Positions 8,475-17,686 of a DNA stretch of 64,000 nucleotides are shown here, piece by piece. The notes beneath the pieces are model-generated. The model saw only the letters and a list, made by a program, of their open reading frames with translations. It searched no databases and was not told the origin of the DNA. Source of the DNA: a virus; IMG/VR virus record IMGVR_UViG_3300024261_000007, positions 1 through 64,000 of that record; one strand, 5' to 3'. Position 1 is the first letter of the stretch. Every line of letters begins with the position of its first letter. Position numbers and translations under genes: made by a program.

Positions 8475-9068
8475 ATGTCTGAACTCGGTAATAATTTACA
8501 AAGAATTAAAAATCAAGAAAAATTTAAATCAATAAATGACGAAAAAAGAAACAATAAAGTATTAATTGGAATTAAAACACCTGTTAGAAAAAGTAACAAC
8601 CCAAATGAAACTTTATTTGAAATGCATACAGATATTTTTAATACGATTGAAGATAATTTAAAAAATTTAATAATGACTCAGAAAGGTGAGCGACTTGGTT
8701 TTCCGGACTTTGGAACTAATCTTTCACAAGTATACTCAGACAATACATTGTCAGATGATGAAAAAGTAGAATTAGCAACTCAACAAATTCTTAAAACTGT
8801 TTCAAAATACATGCCAAATATAACATTACAAAATTTTTATTCAGAAAAAGTTCCTAATGTTAACGAGAAAGAAAATATTTTAAATAAAAATGGTCTTGTT
8901 TTAGCAAATGAAACGCAAAATGTTAAAATTACATCTTTACCAGCAAAAGGTAGCAGTCATATAAATAAAAACAATTCAAACTTTCCTAGTAAATATCAAA
9001 TAATTATTGGGTATACTATTCTTAATAAAACAAAAAGTTTAACCCTTTTTGTTAATAGTGCAATCTAA
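8475..9068 (+). CDS. 25: Baseplate wedge protein gp25
   Basis: Residues 56-90 contain the GPW/gp25 signature: a helix ending in NLKNLIMTQKGERLGFPDFG and TNLSQVYSD. In T4, gp25 sits at the centre of the baseplate, joins gp6 to the hub and seeds sheath assembly. This protein is 197 aa against 132 aa in T4; the extra length is a basic, polar N-terminal segment of about 45 residues and a longer C-terminal half. The order spike, gp25, gp6 matches many contractile-tail systems. Sixteen bases separate it from gp6. Confidence 0.85.
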   Translation: MSELGNNLQRIKNQEKFKSINDEKRNNKVLIGIKTPVRKSNNPNETLFEMHTDIFNTIEDNLKNLIMTQKGERLGFPDFGTNLSQVYSDNTLSDDEKVELATQQILKTVSKYMPNITLQNFYSEKVPNVNEKENILNKNGLVLANETQNVKITSLPAKGSSHINKNNSNFPSKYQIIIGYTILNKTKSLTLFVNSAI

Positions 9069-9084
9069 AACATTGGAGTAAAAT

Positions 9085-10932
9085 ATGATTTTAGAAAAAT
9101 TTCTAGAAAACTTAAACAAGAAAAATTTTTCAAGCAAAACATTTTCAGAGTTTAGAGAAGAATTAATTAATCATGCAAATCTATATTACAAAGACAATAT
9201 TTTAGATTTTTCTGAGACTTCTTTGGGTGGAATGCTTGTAGACTTTGCGTCAATAGTAGGAGAATCTTTAGTTTTTTATGCAGAGCAACAATTTAAAGAA
9301 CTTGACTATGATACAGCAGTTGATTTTGATAATATTGTAAAACATTTGCAAAAAGCAAACATTAAAGTGCCAAAAACTAGCCCTTCTATTGCAGCTGTAG
9401 ACTTTTTTATTAGAGTCGAAAAAGATCCTACTACGAATATAAATGATCATGTTCCTATTACGAGTTTTTTACCTATAATACGTTCCGGAACAGTTATGGA
9501 GTCTGGGGATATTGAGTTTATATTACAAGATGATGTAGATTTCACAACAAATTACACAGTTAGTAGATTAGAAGAAGAAAACAATATTCAATATTTAATA
9601 TTGAAAAAAAGTGGAATAACAGTTTCAGGATACATAAAGTCTGAAACTTTTTTTATAGGGAGCAACAACAGTTATTATCCATCAATTCAATTAGAAGAAA
9701 ATAATATTATAAATATTCTTAGTGTTTTTGATGAAGAAAACAACGAGTATTTTGAAGTTGATTATCTTACACAAAGCACTGTTTTTAAAAAAGGTAAAAA
9801 AGATAATGCAGATTTAGTTCAATTTTTACCTGCACCTTATAGATTTGTTATAGAAGAAAACTACATAGATAGAGTTACTTCTTTAAGATTTGGCAACGGA
9901 AGCGGTTTTTCAACTAGAGATAATGTTTTTTATTCTCCTGAAGATTTGATGCTTCCTTTAAAAAACAAAGAAACTTTTGGGAGAATGAGCTTAGATCCTA
10001 GTCTACTTTTAAATTCTAATACGCTTGGTATTTCTCCTGCAAATAAAAGTGTAACTGTGACTTATAAATATGGCGGTGGTTCGTCTCATAATGTTAAAGA
10101 AAATACTATAAGCTCTTTTAAAGAAAGCCCACTTGTAATTTTTCCTCATTCAACAAGTTCTACAGATCAAGAAAAAATTGCAAGTGTAATTGATTCGATT
10201 ACAACAAATAACCCAGAAAAAAGTCTAGGGGGTGAAGATGCCTTAGAAATAGAAGATCTTAAATTGTTAATACCGATGTCTGCAAAGTCCCAGTCTAGAA
10301 TTATTAATACCGAAGATTTGCTTTCTAGAATAATGACTATGCCTTCAAATTTTGGAAGAATAAATAAAATTATTGCACTAGATAATCAGCATTCTCTTCC
10401 GTATAAAGATCTTTATGTTTTGTGTAAAGATGACGAAGGTTTTTATATAGAAGCAAGTGATATTTTAAAAACAAACCTTTCTAACTATATTAACGAATAT
10501 AGATTGATAGGCACTAACTTTAATATTCTTGACGCTTCAATTTATAACTTTGGAATAAAATTAAAAATAAATATTAAGAAAAACTTTGATCCCGATATTG
10601 TCAAAATAGGCGCAATTGATTCTATAGTAAAAAATTGTAAATTTTATTTAATGAGCATAGGCGATCCTATTAATGTTAATCGTATTGTTAATGTCTTAGA
10701 AAATAAAGAATTAAATCCAGGCATTGGTACTGTTGTAACTGATAGGCGGAATATTGTTGTTTCAAAAAATAATTTAGATAATTTTTATGATATTGACTTA
10801 GAAAGAAATATATTATACCACGAAAATACTTTTAATCCACATACATCATATTTCGATGGTTATATTTATCCGCCAAGAGGAAGTATTTTTGAATTAAAAT
10901 ATAATTTCTCTGACATTTTAGTTGTCGCATAA
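9085..10932 (+). CDS. 6: Baseplate wedge protein gp6 (baseplate J-like)
   Basis: The 615-aa product is close to the T4 gp6 length (660 aa). Its start (FREELINHANLYYKDNILDFSETSLGGMLVDFASIVGESL, here in outline) followed by YAEQQFKELDYDTA is the conserved N-terminal helix region of gp6/baseplate-J proteins, where the tail is built on a hydrophobic helical core. Later, about residues 425-510, it has a Phe-Gly-Arg-Ile-Asn-Lys stretch and the NIKKNFD and GDPINVNRIVNVL segments seen in the C-terminal gp6 domain. In T4 two gp6 copies per wedge close the inner baseplate ring with gp25 and gp53. A GGAG-type site lies 10 nt upstream of the ATG. Confidence 0.85.
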   Translation: MILEKFLENLNKKNFSSKTFSEFREELINHANLYYKDNILDFSETSLGGMLVDFASIVGESLVFYAEQQFKELDYDTAVDFDNIVKHLQKANIKVPKTSPSIAAVDFFIRVEKDPTTNINDHVPITSFLPIIRSGTVMESGDIEFILQDDVDFTTNYTVSRLEEENNIQYLILKKSGITVSGYIKSETFFIGSNNSYYPSIQLEENNIINILSVFDEENNEYFEVDYLTQSTVFKKGKKDNADLVQFLPAPYRFVIEENYIDRVTSLRFGNGSGFSTRDNVFYSPEDLMLPLKNKETFGRMSLDPSLLLNSNTLGISPANKSVTVTYKYGGGSSHNVKENTISSFKESPLVIFPHSTSSTDQEKIASVIDSITTNNPEKSLGGEDALEIEDLKLLIPMSAKSQSRIINTEDLLSRIMTMPSNFGRINKIIALDNQHSLPYKDLYVLCKDDEGFYIEASDILKTNLSNYINEYRLIGTNFNILDASIYNFGIKLKINIKKNFDPDIVKIGAIDSIVKNCKFYLMSIGDPINVNRIVNVLENKELNPGIGTVVTDRRNIVVSKNNLDNFYDIDLERNILYHENTFNPHTSYFDGYIYPPRGSIFELKYNFSDILVVA

Positions 10933-10961
10933 TTATTTTATTGAAAAAGAGCTTGTAAACC

Positions 10962-13025
10962 ATGATAATAACCATTTTACCAGATTCAGATACATATGTA
11001 ACAAATCTACATACAGATACTAATGATGCGTCGTATTCAAATGTAGGAAGTGCAGCGACATTAGATATTTTTAAATTATATAATGAAAATAAAAACGCAT
11101 ATTCATGGGCAGGTTTTGAGTTTACAAGCCCATTAAACAATCAAAGTACTTTAACATTAACTGATTCTTTTTCAAACAGCATAGATTTTATATTTGATAC
11201 AACAACTAATACATCAGATGGAAGTATCGACATTGATGGCAGCGTTATTGTAGGCATAAATGATATTCAAGACCATACATCACAAAATCCTTCATATTCT
11301 TCTAGACTTAAACAGGTAATAGAAAACATTAACGAAAAAAACAATGGTTTAAGCTTTAATATCGATGCCTATAACAATTCAAAAAATATTTTATTGTTAA
11401 AACAGCAAAAACAAGGTAATATTGGTGATACAGGCTTTACTTTACCTGATGGTGTGTCAAGCATAGGCAACTTAAATAATTTTGCTAGAATAGAGTACAG
11501 TACTGTTTTAATAAAATTTGATATTGAAAATTTTAAAAGTAACTGGATTAATTTAGACGAAAATAATAATATTTTAGGCGCTTTTTCAAATTTAAGAGCC
11601 GAGCTTGTTTTAAAAGATATTACATCTGGGCAGAACAAGCCTTATGACTATGATCTTGAAGCCTTAAATTTACGCAAGCCTTTCAAAGAAGGAAAAGGAA
11701 AAGACACTATATACTTTTCAGACAAAGATTTTTGTAACTTTAAAGAACTAAGTGTAAATCAAAGCTGGTCGATTGAAAATTTTATTACTTTAGAAGAAGA
11801 TGTAGATCTTATTGATAATAATCAAATTATTAATAATATAAAAGTAGGGGACGAAAATTTAGTTTTTGACATTACAGATCAAATAAAACAAGTAATTCTT
11901 GGAAATCAGGAAAACAACGGTATTTTAATTAGGTTTACTGATGAATATTTGTATAATAATTTTTCTTATTTTGTTAAGCGTCTAGGCAGCAGACATCTAT
12001 TAAATAAAGATTTAATTCCTAATTTAAATATTAAAATAAAAGATACGGACTATTTTATATCTAACAACAAAGAAAAAACTTTTTATTTCAATCAAGACGA
12101 ATCTTTGTTTTTGTTTAATTATAATGATAAACTTGTAAACTTTAGCAAACCTACTGAAAATAGTATTCTTTTATTTAATTTGCAATCTTCGATAGGCGAA
12201 AAAACAATTTTAAGTGAACTTCAAACAGATACTGCTTTGGTCAATTACAAAGGAAATACAATTACAGGATTAGCAAAAGTTAATTTAAATGTAAGCAGAT
12301 ACAATCAAGATATCGATCCAATTATAGACAATGAATATACAAATTTTGTTCAAGAATGGATTTGGCAAGATAGCGAATTTGAATTTATTGACTCAACCAA
12401 TATTGAATCAGGAAAAAAATATAAAATTAAAACAGTTGGCAGTATCGACTATACCACGATAGGTGCAAGCAACAATAACATAGGAACAATATTTATTTCT
12501 AATAACATTTTAAGCTTAGACATAGACGATCCAGGTTTTGTAAACGGCGAAGTTTTTGTTGTCAAAGAAGAAATACTCTATAGAGATAATATTTCTTTTT
12601 ACATTTCAAAAACAGAATTCGACAAAGATAGTAAAAACTTAATATCATCAATTAGTATTAGAGAAAATATTAAAAATACATTTAATACTTCAGCTGTTTT
12701 AAATTTACATACATACTTTATTGATTCTAAAAAAAGCTTGAGAGCAACAAAGTTAACTTCAGAGGTTAAGTCAGAAAATTTAGGTAAAGTTTATTATGAA
12801 GTTTACGATAAAGAAACAAATCAAAAATTAATTGAATTTGATTTTATAGATGATTCAACTTTGATGTTTTTTGATGGGGAAAAATATTTATTTAATTTTT
12901 ACGTCCCAGAATCTTTTTTAAAGAAAAAGCTAGTTTTTAAATTTGCATATTTTGATGAAGTAAATAATGATATAAAATATATCTCTTCTATCAACTCAAA
13001 TAGTAATATTATTAGTATTGAATAG
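10962..13025 (+). CDS. Virion protein with split DNRLRE-like domain
   Basis: The 687-aa product opens with DSDTYVT, then an A-S-YSNVGSAATLDI pattern, the start of DNRLRE-type beta domains (surface or wall-associated in other proteins). The matching second half appears much later, about residues 175-365 (LVFDITDQIKQVI, NNGILIRFTDE, SRHLLNKDLIPNLNI). Between them, about residues 56-165, is a different unit (LTLTDSFSNSIDF, IVGINDIQDHT, LKQVIENINEKNNG, GNIGDTGFTL) like a small repeat domain frequent in marine phage structural proteins. Around residues 481-536 is ESGKKYKIKTVGSIDYTTIGA, another widespread phage structural module. It is therefore a mosaic tail/baseplate protein; its exact place in the virion is unknown. 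Confidence 0.55.
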   Translation: MIITILPDSDTYVTNLHTDTNDASYSNVGSAATLDIFKLYNENKNAYSWAGFEFTSPLNNQSTLTLTDSFSNSIDFIFDTTTNTSDGSIDIDGSVIVGINDIQDHTSQNPSYSSRLKQVIENINEKNNGLSFNIDAYNNSKNILLLKQQKQGNIGDTGFTLPDGVSSIGNLNNFARIEYSTVLIKFDIENFKSNWINLDENNNILGAFSNLRAELVLKDITSGQNKPYDYDLEALNLRKPFKEGKGKDTIYFSDKDFCNFKELSVNQSWSIENFITLEEDVDLIDNNQIINNIKVGDENLVFDITDQIKQVILGNQENNGILIRFTDEYLYNNFSYFVKRLGSRHLLNKDLIPNLNIKIKDTDYFISNNKEKTFYFNQDESLFLFNYNDKLVNFSKPTENSILLFNLQSSIGEKTILSELQTDTALVNYKGNTITGLAKVNLNVSRYNQDIDPIIDNEYTNFVQEWIWQDSEFEFIDSTNIESGKKYKIKTVGSIDYTTIGASNNNIGTIFISNNILSLDIDDPGFVNGEVFVVKEEILYRDNISFYISKTEFDKDSKNLISSISIRENIKNTFNTSAVLNLHTYFIDSKKSLRATKLTSEVKSENLGKVYYEVYDKETNQKLIEFDFIDDSTLMFFDGEKYLFNFYVPESFLKKKLVFKFAYFDEVNNDIKYISSINSNSNIISIE

Positions 13026-13038
13026 AAAGAGAATTTAA

Positions 13039-16000
13039 ATGAAACTTGTCAAATTATATAATTTTATAAAATCTAGCTATAACAATTCAAAAGTAAATAA
13101 CGACGAGCTTTTAAGTGCGCTTAAAGGTTTGAACTTATTAGAAAAAGAAGATTTAACTACAAAAGATATTTTTAATGTATTTAGAAGTTTAGATGAATAT
13201 AATAATTTTTTTTCTACGCAACAAATAACACACGCAAATTACAATAATTTTAAAGAGCACGTATTTTTTAGTTCAGCAGTTAGCAAGATAGATAATTCTT
13301 TTTATCGTATACTAAAATGTCCTTATGATAAAGATGAGATAACTAATATAACATATAAAAATAAAAATGATGGTTACACTAAGTTTTTATTAGAAAATGA
13401 ATTTCCTAAGTGTAGAGGATCAATAATTTTCAATGGAAATAACATTATCGATATTGTTGACAAACAAGGCTATTTGTTTAATGACTATGAAGAAAATTCA
13501 TTAGTAAAGTCTGGTATTCTAAATCCTAAAAACAATAACTTTTGTTTTGATTTTTGGTTAAAAATAACAGATTATGGAAATAATAATCAAGTTATTTTTT
13601 CAAAATACACTAAAGAAATAGGTTTAAAAGAAAATGGATACATTTGTTTCATATCAAACATAGAAAACAACAATAACGATGTCTACTTAAACATTATTAT
13701 TTCTATGAAAGATAATTTATTTTTAAAAAAATATAAAATAAAAAAAGATACAATATTCAAGCATGTCTGTTTAAATATTTTTAGTGTAAATGCAGAAAAA
13801 AATATTGAATTATTTATTAATAGTCAAAAAATAAAAGAAGATGTCAACGTAATATCAGAAGGAACATTAGTAGTATCAGGATTTGATAGTTATTTTTCTA
13901 ACCCAGATGTTTCTTTAACAATTGGAGGTAATCTACAAAGAAATTTAGTAGTAAATGAAACAAACTTTAGCAACTTAAAAGGTGAAGTTGACGAGTTTAA
14001 GATTCTTTTTAAGAGAAAAACAAAAAATCAAATAAAACAGACTATGCATAAAAACGTTTATGCAAATAATTTTTTAAAATTATATCTAAGATTTAATGAG
14101 CCAATAGGACAGCATATAAATAATTTTGTCTGTATAGACTATTCTGGAAATAAACTTCATGGAGTAATAAGGAATTACAGCGAAGAAAGTTTAAATTATA
14201 TTGTTTCTCAAGATACTTCACAAATAAGAAACAATAATGTAGATACTTTACCAATGAAGAAAGAAAGAGACAATGAAAATCCAGTATTGATTGGATCTTT
14301 TCAAGAAATAATAGACAAAAGACAGCTTTTAGTAGACAAGGCATTAGTTTTCGATAAAGAAAACCCAAACAATATTTTTAAAATATTACCAAAACACTAT
14401 TTTATAGAATCTTCTAACAGAGAAAATTTACCAATTTTTAGCAGAGATGACGCTTATGTGACGCCTAAAGACTTGCTGGATGAAAGTGGAGAGATAAATA
14501 AAAATTCAGGTAGCAAATTAAGCAACGAATTTGAAGTAAATAGTGATTTAGTAAATATTGTTTTAATATGGGCAAGATTTTTTGATGAGCTCAAGCTTTA
14601 TATTTCTTCTATAGATAAAGTTTTAAATATTAGTTATGACTCTTTAAACAAAGACGATATTTCAAGTATATTTTTACCTTTAGCATGCAAAACTTACGGA
14701 ATAGAGTTTAGTGAAATATTTCCATCAATTACAAAAGAAAAGCTATCTGGAGAAAACTTATTATATGAAGATATTGTAAGTGATTTAAGTATAAGAAAAT
14801 TACAAAATTTATTATGGCAAAGATTTTTAATAAATTCACAAGACTACTTAAAATCAAAAGGCACAATTAAAAGTATTGAGTCAGCATTTAATTCTTTTGG
14901 TATTGATTATTCAAAATTTATAGATATTAATGAGTATAGTAGTTATAATGATTTAACCAAAGGTAATAACTACAAAAAAGAAAATTTAAATACCAATATA
15001 ATTTCTTTTTCTTCATTATCAACAGAATTTGAAAATATTCCAACTTTTGAAAACAACTTACTGAATAGTTTTTCTTCCAACAAATTATTTTTAGAAATAG
15101 AAAACATTAGAAGAAAATCAATATCAAATCAATCTCTTAAGGATAATGCTCAAATTCTAAACGGCTTAGGGAATGAGTGGACAATAGAAGTTTTTTTTAA
15201 TTATAGCTCTGCAATCAAAAACAAATCTTTGTTTTTAAACAATAATACAGGCAGATTTAGTTTAATACAGAATTTGTTTAGATTAGACTTAGAAAACAAT
15301 GTTGTGTTGACAATTCATCACGAAAGACAAAATATAGAAAATTATTTTGGTGATATACATGTCAATGTTTACCCAGTTAAAAATAATTCAAATTATGTAA
15401 TATCACAGAAAATAGAAAATATAAACATATATGATAATCCTAAGTACTTAAGCATTAGTCAAGATATAATCATAAATGAAATTGATAGTGATAATGATGA
15501 AATAGTATATAACATTAATATAGGTGACATTGGAGAAGTAAATCCTCTTAAACAAAAAGAAAATTTTGTTATTAGAAAAACTATTGCAAACATAAACGAC
15601 AAAGTTTTGCAAAACAATATATCAACAAATAATGAAAATTTATCTTTTAAAATAGGAAGTTATAATTATCCAGATATTGGGTCTGAGTATTTGTCTGCAA
15701 CGAGTGATTTTGTTCAAAATAATACTATTTTTGAAGGTGAAATTTTAAAAATTAGATCTTGGGATAAAATTTTAAGCAATAAAGAAATTGAAAGTCATAT
15801 TAAAGATATAGAAAACGTTGGAGAATCTCAAAATTCACCTTTTAAAAAAATTATATTTGACTTTGATTCAAAGTTTAAAAATGACAAAATAGTTCAAAAT
15901 AACGTATTAACTTTGGCAATAAATGATAACTCTTTTAACTTTACAGAAGAAAATCAAAGATTAAATACATGCTTAATAAAAACTTTAAACTTAAATTATG

Positions 16001-16674
16001 AAAATACTAATATTGTAAAACCTTTTACTTTAATAGTCAAGAAACAAAACATAAAATACGATCAGCCTGTTAAAACAAACAGAGTTGATATTCACAGCTT
16101 TTTAGATGATGACAACAAAGCTATATTTAATAACTTTAATAATTTTCCTTCAAATGTACCTTATAGATATTATAATTATGATGATATTTCAAGAGTCAGC
16201 ATTGATATGTCGACTGTAAGGATTCTTAATGATGATATCTCAAAAATGATTCATGACATAAGTTTGTTTAACAGTAAAGTTAACAATTTTTATTCAAAAT
16301 ATGATTATTCTTACAAAAACTTAGATGTTATTAGAAAAAGTTATTTTGATAAATTTAGTGATAAAGATTACATTTATTATTCTGATATTGGGAATGTTTT
16401 TAAGTTTTTTGACAATATAATGCAAAAAACTTTAAGTGAAGCTATTCCTTATAATACACGATATTTAGGTTTTAACTTAGTATATGAATCTCATGTACTC
16501 GAAAGACACAAATATGTTTATAAAAATAAAGACAGTAACTTAAGTGTTGTTGATGATTTAAATTTTGTAAACTATTCACAAGAACCTGCATTAATTAGAA
16601 GAGGTACGTCTTATAATAGCAATAGACAACAAGTATATCAAGATGGAAGATCAACTTTAAGAGGAACTGATTAA
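13039..16674 (+). CDS. Large tail protein with two LamG-like domains
   Basis: The product is 1211 aa. About residues 165-345 look like a LamG/concanavalin-type sandwich: FCFDFWLKITD at the start, ENGYICFIS, a central IFKHVCLNIF and LFINSQKI, ending in GEVDEFKILFKRKT. About residues 712-930 contain a second one (EWTIEVFFNYSS to FEGEILKIRSWDKILSNKEI). Between them, about 495-620, is a helical stretch (VLIWARFFDELKLYISSIDKVL and LWQRFLINSQDYLKSKGT) of a type I associate with large baseplate or fibre-attachment proteins. LamG folds often bind glycans, so attachment or host contact is plausible but inferred. The gene ends one base before the next start, so the two are probably co-translated. Confidence 0.6.
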   Translation: MKLVKLYNFIKSSYNNSKVNNDELLSALKGLNLLEKEDLTTKDIFNVFRSLDEYNNFFSTQQITHANYNNFKEHVFFSSAVSKIDNSFYRILKCPYDKDEITNITYKNKNDGYTKFLLENEFPKCRGSIIFNGNNIIDIVDKQGYLFNDYEENSLVKSGILNPKNNNFCFDFWLKITDYGNNNQVIFSKYTKEIGLKENGYICFISNIENNNNDVYLNIIISMKDNLFLKKYKIKKDTIFKHVCLNIFSVNAEKNIELFINSQKIKEDVNVISEGTLVVSGFDSYFSNPDVSLTIGGNLQRNLVVNETNFSNLKGEVDEFKILFKRKTKNQIKQTMHKNVYANNFLKLYLRFNEPIGQHINNFVCIDYSGNKLHGVIRNYSEESLNYIVSQDTSQIRNNNVDTLPMKKERDNENPVLIGSFQEIIDKRQLLVDKALVFDKENPNNIFKILPKHYFIESSNRENLPIFSRDDAYVTPKDLLDESGEINKNSGSKLSNEFEVNSDLVNIVLIWARFFDELKLYISSIDKVLNISYDSLNKDDISSIFLPLACKTYGIEFSEIFPSITKEKLSGENLLYEDIVSDLSIRKLQNLLWQRFLINSQDYLKSKGTIKSIESAFNSFGIDYSKFIDINEYSSYNDLTKGNNYKKENLNTNIISFSSLSTEFENIPTFENNLLNSFSSNKLFLEIENIRRKSISNQSLKDNAQILNGLGNEWTIEVFFNYSSAIKNKSLFLNNNTGRFSLIQNLFRLDLENNVVLTIHHERQNIENYFGDIHVNVYPVKNNSNYVISQKIENINIYDNPKYLSISQDIIINEIDSDNDEIVYNINIGDIGEVNPLKQKENFVIRKTIANINDKVLQNNISTNNENLSFKIGSYNYPDIGSEYLSATSDFVQNNTIFEGEILKIRSWDKILSNKEIESHIKDIENVGESQNSPFKKIIFDFDSKFKNDKIVQNNVLTLAINDNSFNFTEENQRLNTCLIKTLNLNYENTNIVKPFTLIVKKQNIKYDQPVKTNRVDIHSFLDDDNKAIFNNFNNFPSNVPYRYYNYDDISRVSIDMSTVRILNDDISKMIHDISLFNSKVNNFYSKYDYSYKNLDVIRKSYFDKFSDKDYIYYSDIGNVFKFFDNIMQKTLSEAIPYNTRYLGFNLVYESHVLERHKYVYKNKDSNLSVVDDLNFVNYSQEPALIRRGTSYNSNRQQVYQDGRSTLRGTD

Positions 16675-16675
16675 T

Positions 16676-17686
16676 ATGAGTATTTACGAAAACATAAGAA
16701 AAATTGATGACACAATCGTTTTTTTTGACAATCAAAATGTTCCTTACGAAAAAGTAGATAAAGGTCTTTCATTATTAGACAGTAAAGACAAAAATAAAAT
16801 TACTAATAATATAAACTGTCTGGATGACAGTAATACAATGCAAATCAATCTTTTTGTCGGCATTAACTCTTCTTTTTTAAACAACAAGATTATAAGTAAT
16901 GATGAAGAGTTAATCAACAAACAAGATATTATAGAAACAATATTTTTTGATGATAGAGAAAGTTATAAAGGAAAAAAAATAGAAAAAAATATTTTTACAT
17001 CTATTTTTAAGAAAACATTAGGTTTAGAAAGTCATGATCAACTTTTTCAAGAAATAAGCAAAAAACCTTTTTCAGATGAAGAAAATATTGAAAACGCTAG
17101 ACTTTTTTTAGAAATGCCGAATGAAATAAAATATCCCAAATATTATAATGCTTATTCATTAAACAGACTTAACTCTAACATAAGCGTTTTTGGAACTTTA
17201 GAAAGTATTAACGGAGAAAATACGACTGAGCAATCTTTGCGTGGGATAATTTGTGAAATAATTAAAAATGGAACAGACTCAAGAGGCAGAAGCATTGAAA
17301 TAACAAACAGCATAACGCTAAGAGAATTTAACTCACCCAATCAGATTGAAAGTTATTCTGATGAAGAATACGAAGAAGTCATTTTAAATGATGATGTCTT
17401 GTTAACAGGATCTTTTAAGTATACAAATAGAATTATCAATGGCAATGTCATGACAGTTTTAGATACCTCGTCAGGTGCAAGTAGCCAAATTTCTGTTTTA
17501 TCAAACAAGGTTATTTTTTATACTGAGGATGACAGCAATATCGTTGCTTTTGATGATAGATTAAGAAGCGAAATAGTAGACAGTGACTATGGAAATGATG
17601 AAATATTTTATAGCACAGGTCAGTCAATCGACATGTCTGAAGGTGAATCTGTTGATTCAGTTGGTTTCCTAGGAGAATTAAATTAA
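16676..17686 (+). CDS. Unrecognised tail-module protein, 336 aa
   Basis: I do not recognise this protein. It is acidic, rich in Asn, Ile, Glu and Asp, with no signal peptide or membrane segment. It starts one base after the 1211-aa gene and its stop immediately precedes the ATG of the 2483-aa gene, so it is locked between two large structural genes. A small chaperone or a connector for one of these neighbours would fit the position, but nothing in the sequence proves it. Confidence 0.6.
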   Translation: MSIYENIRKIDDTIVFFDNQNVPYEKVDKGLSLLDSKDKNKITNNINCLDDSNTMQINLFVGINSSFLNNKIISNDEELINKQDIIETIFFDDRESYKGKKIEKNIFTSIFKKTLGLESHDQLFQEISKKPFSDEENIENARLFLEMPNEIKYPKYYNAYSLNRLNSNISVFGTLESINGENTTEQSLRGIICEIIKNGTDSRGRSIEITNSITLREFNSPNQIESYSDEEYEEVILNDDVLLTGSFKYTNRIINGNVMTVLDTSSGASSQISVLSNKVIFYTEDDSNIVAFDDRLRSEIVDSDYGNDEIFYSTGQSIDMSEGESVDSVGFLGELN

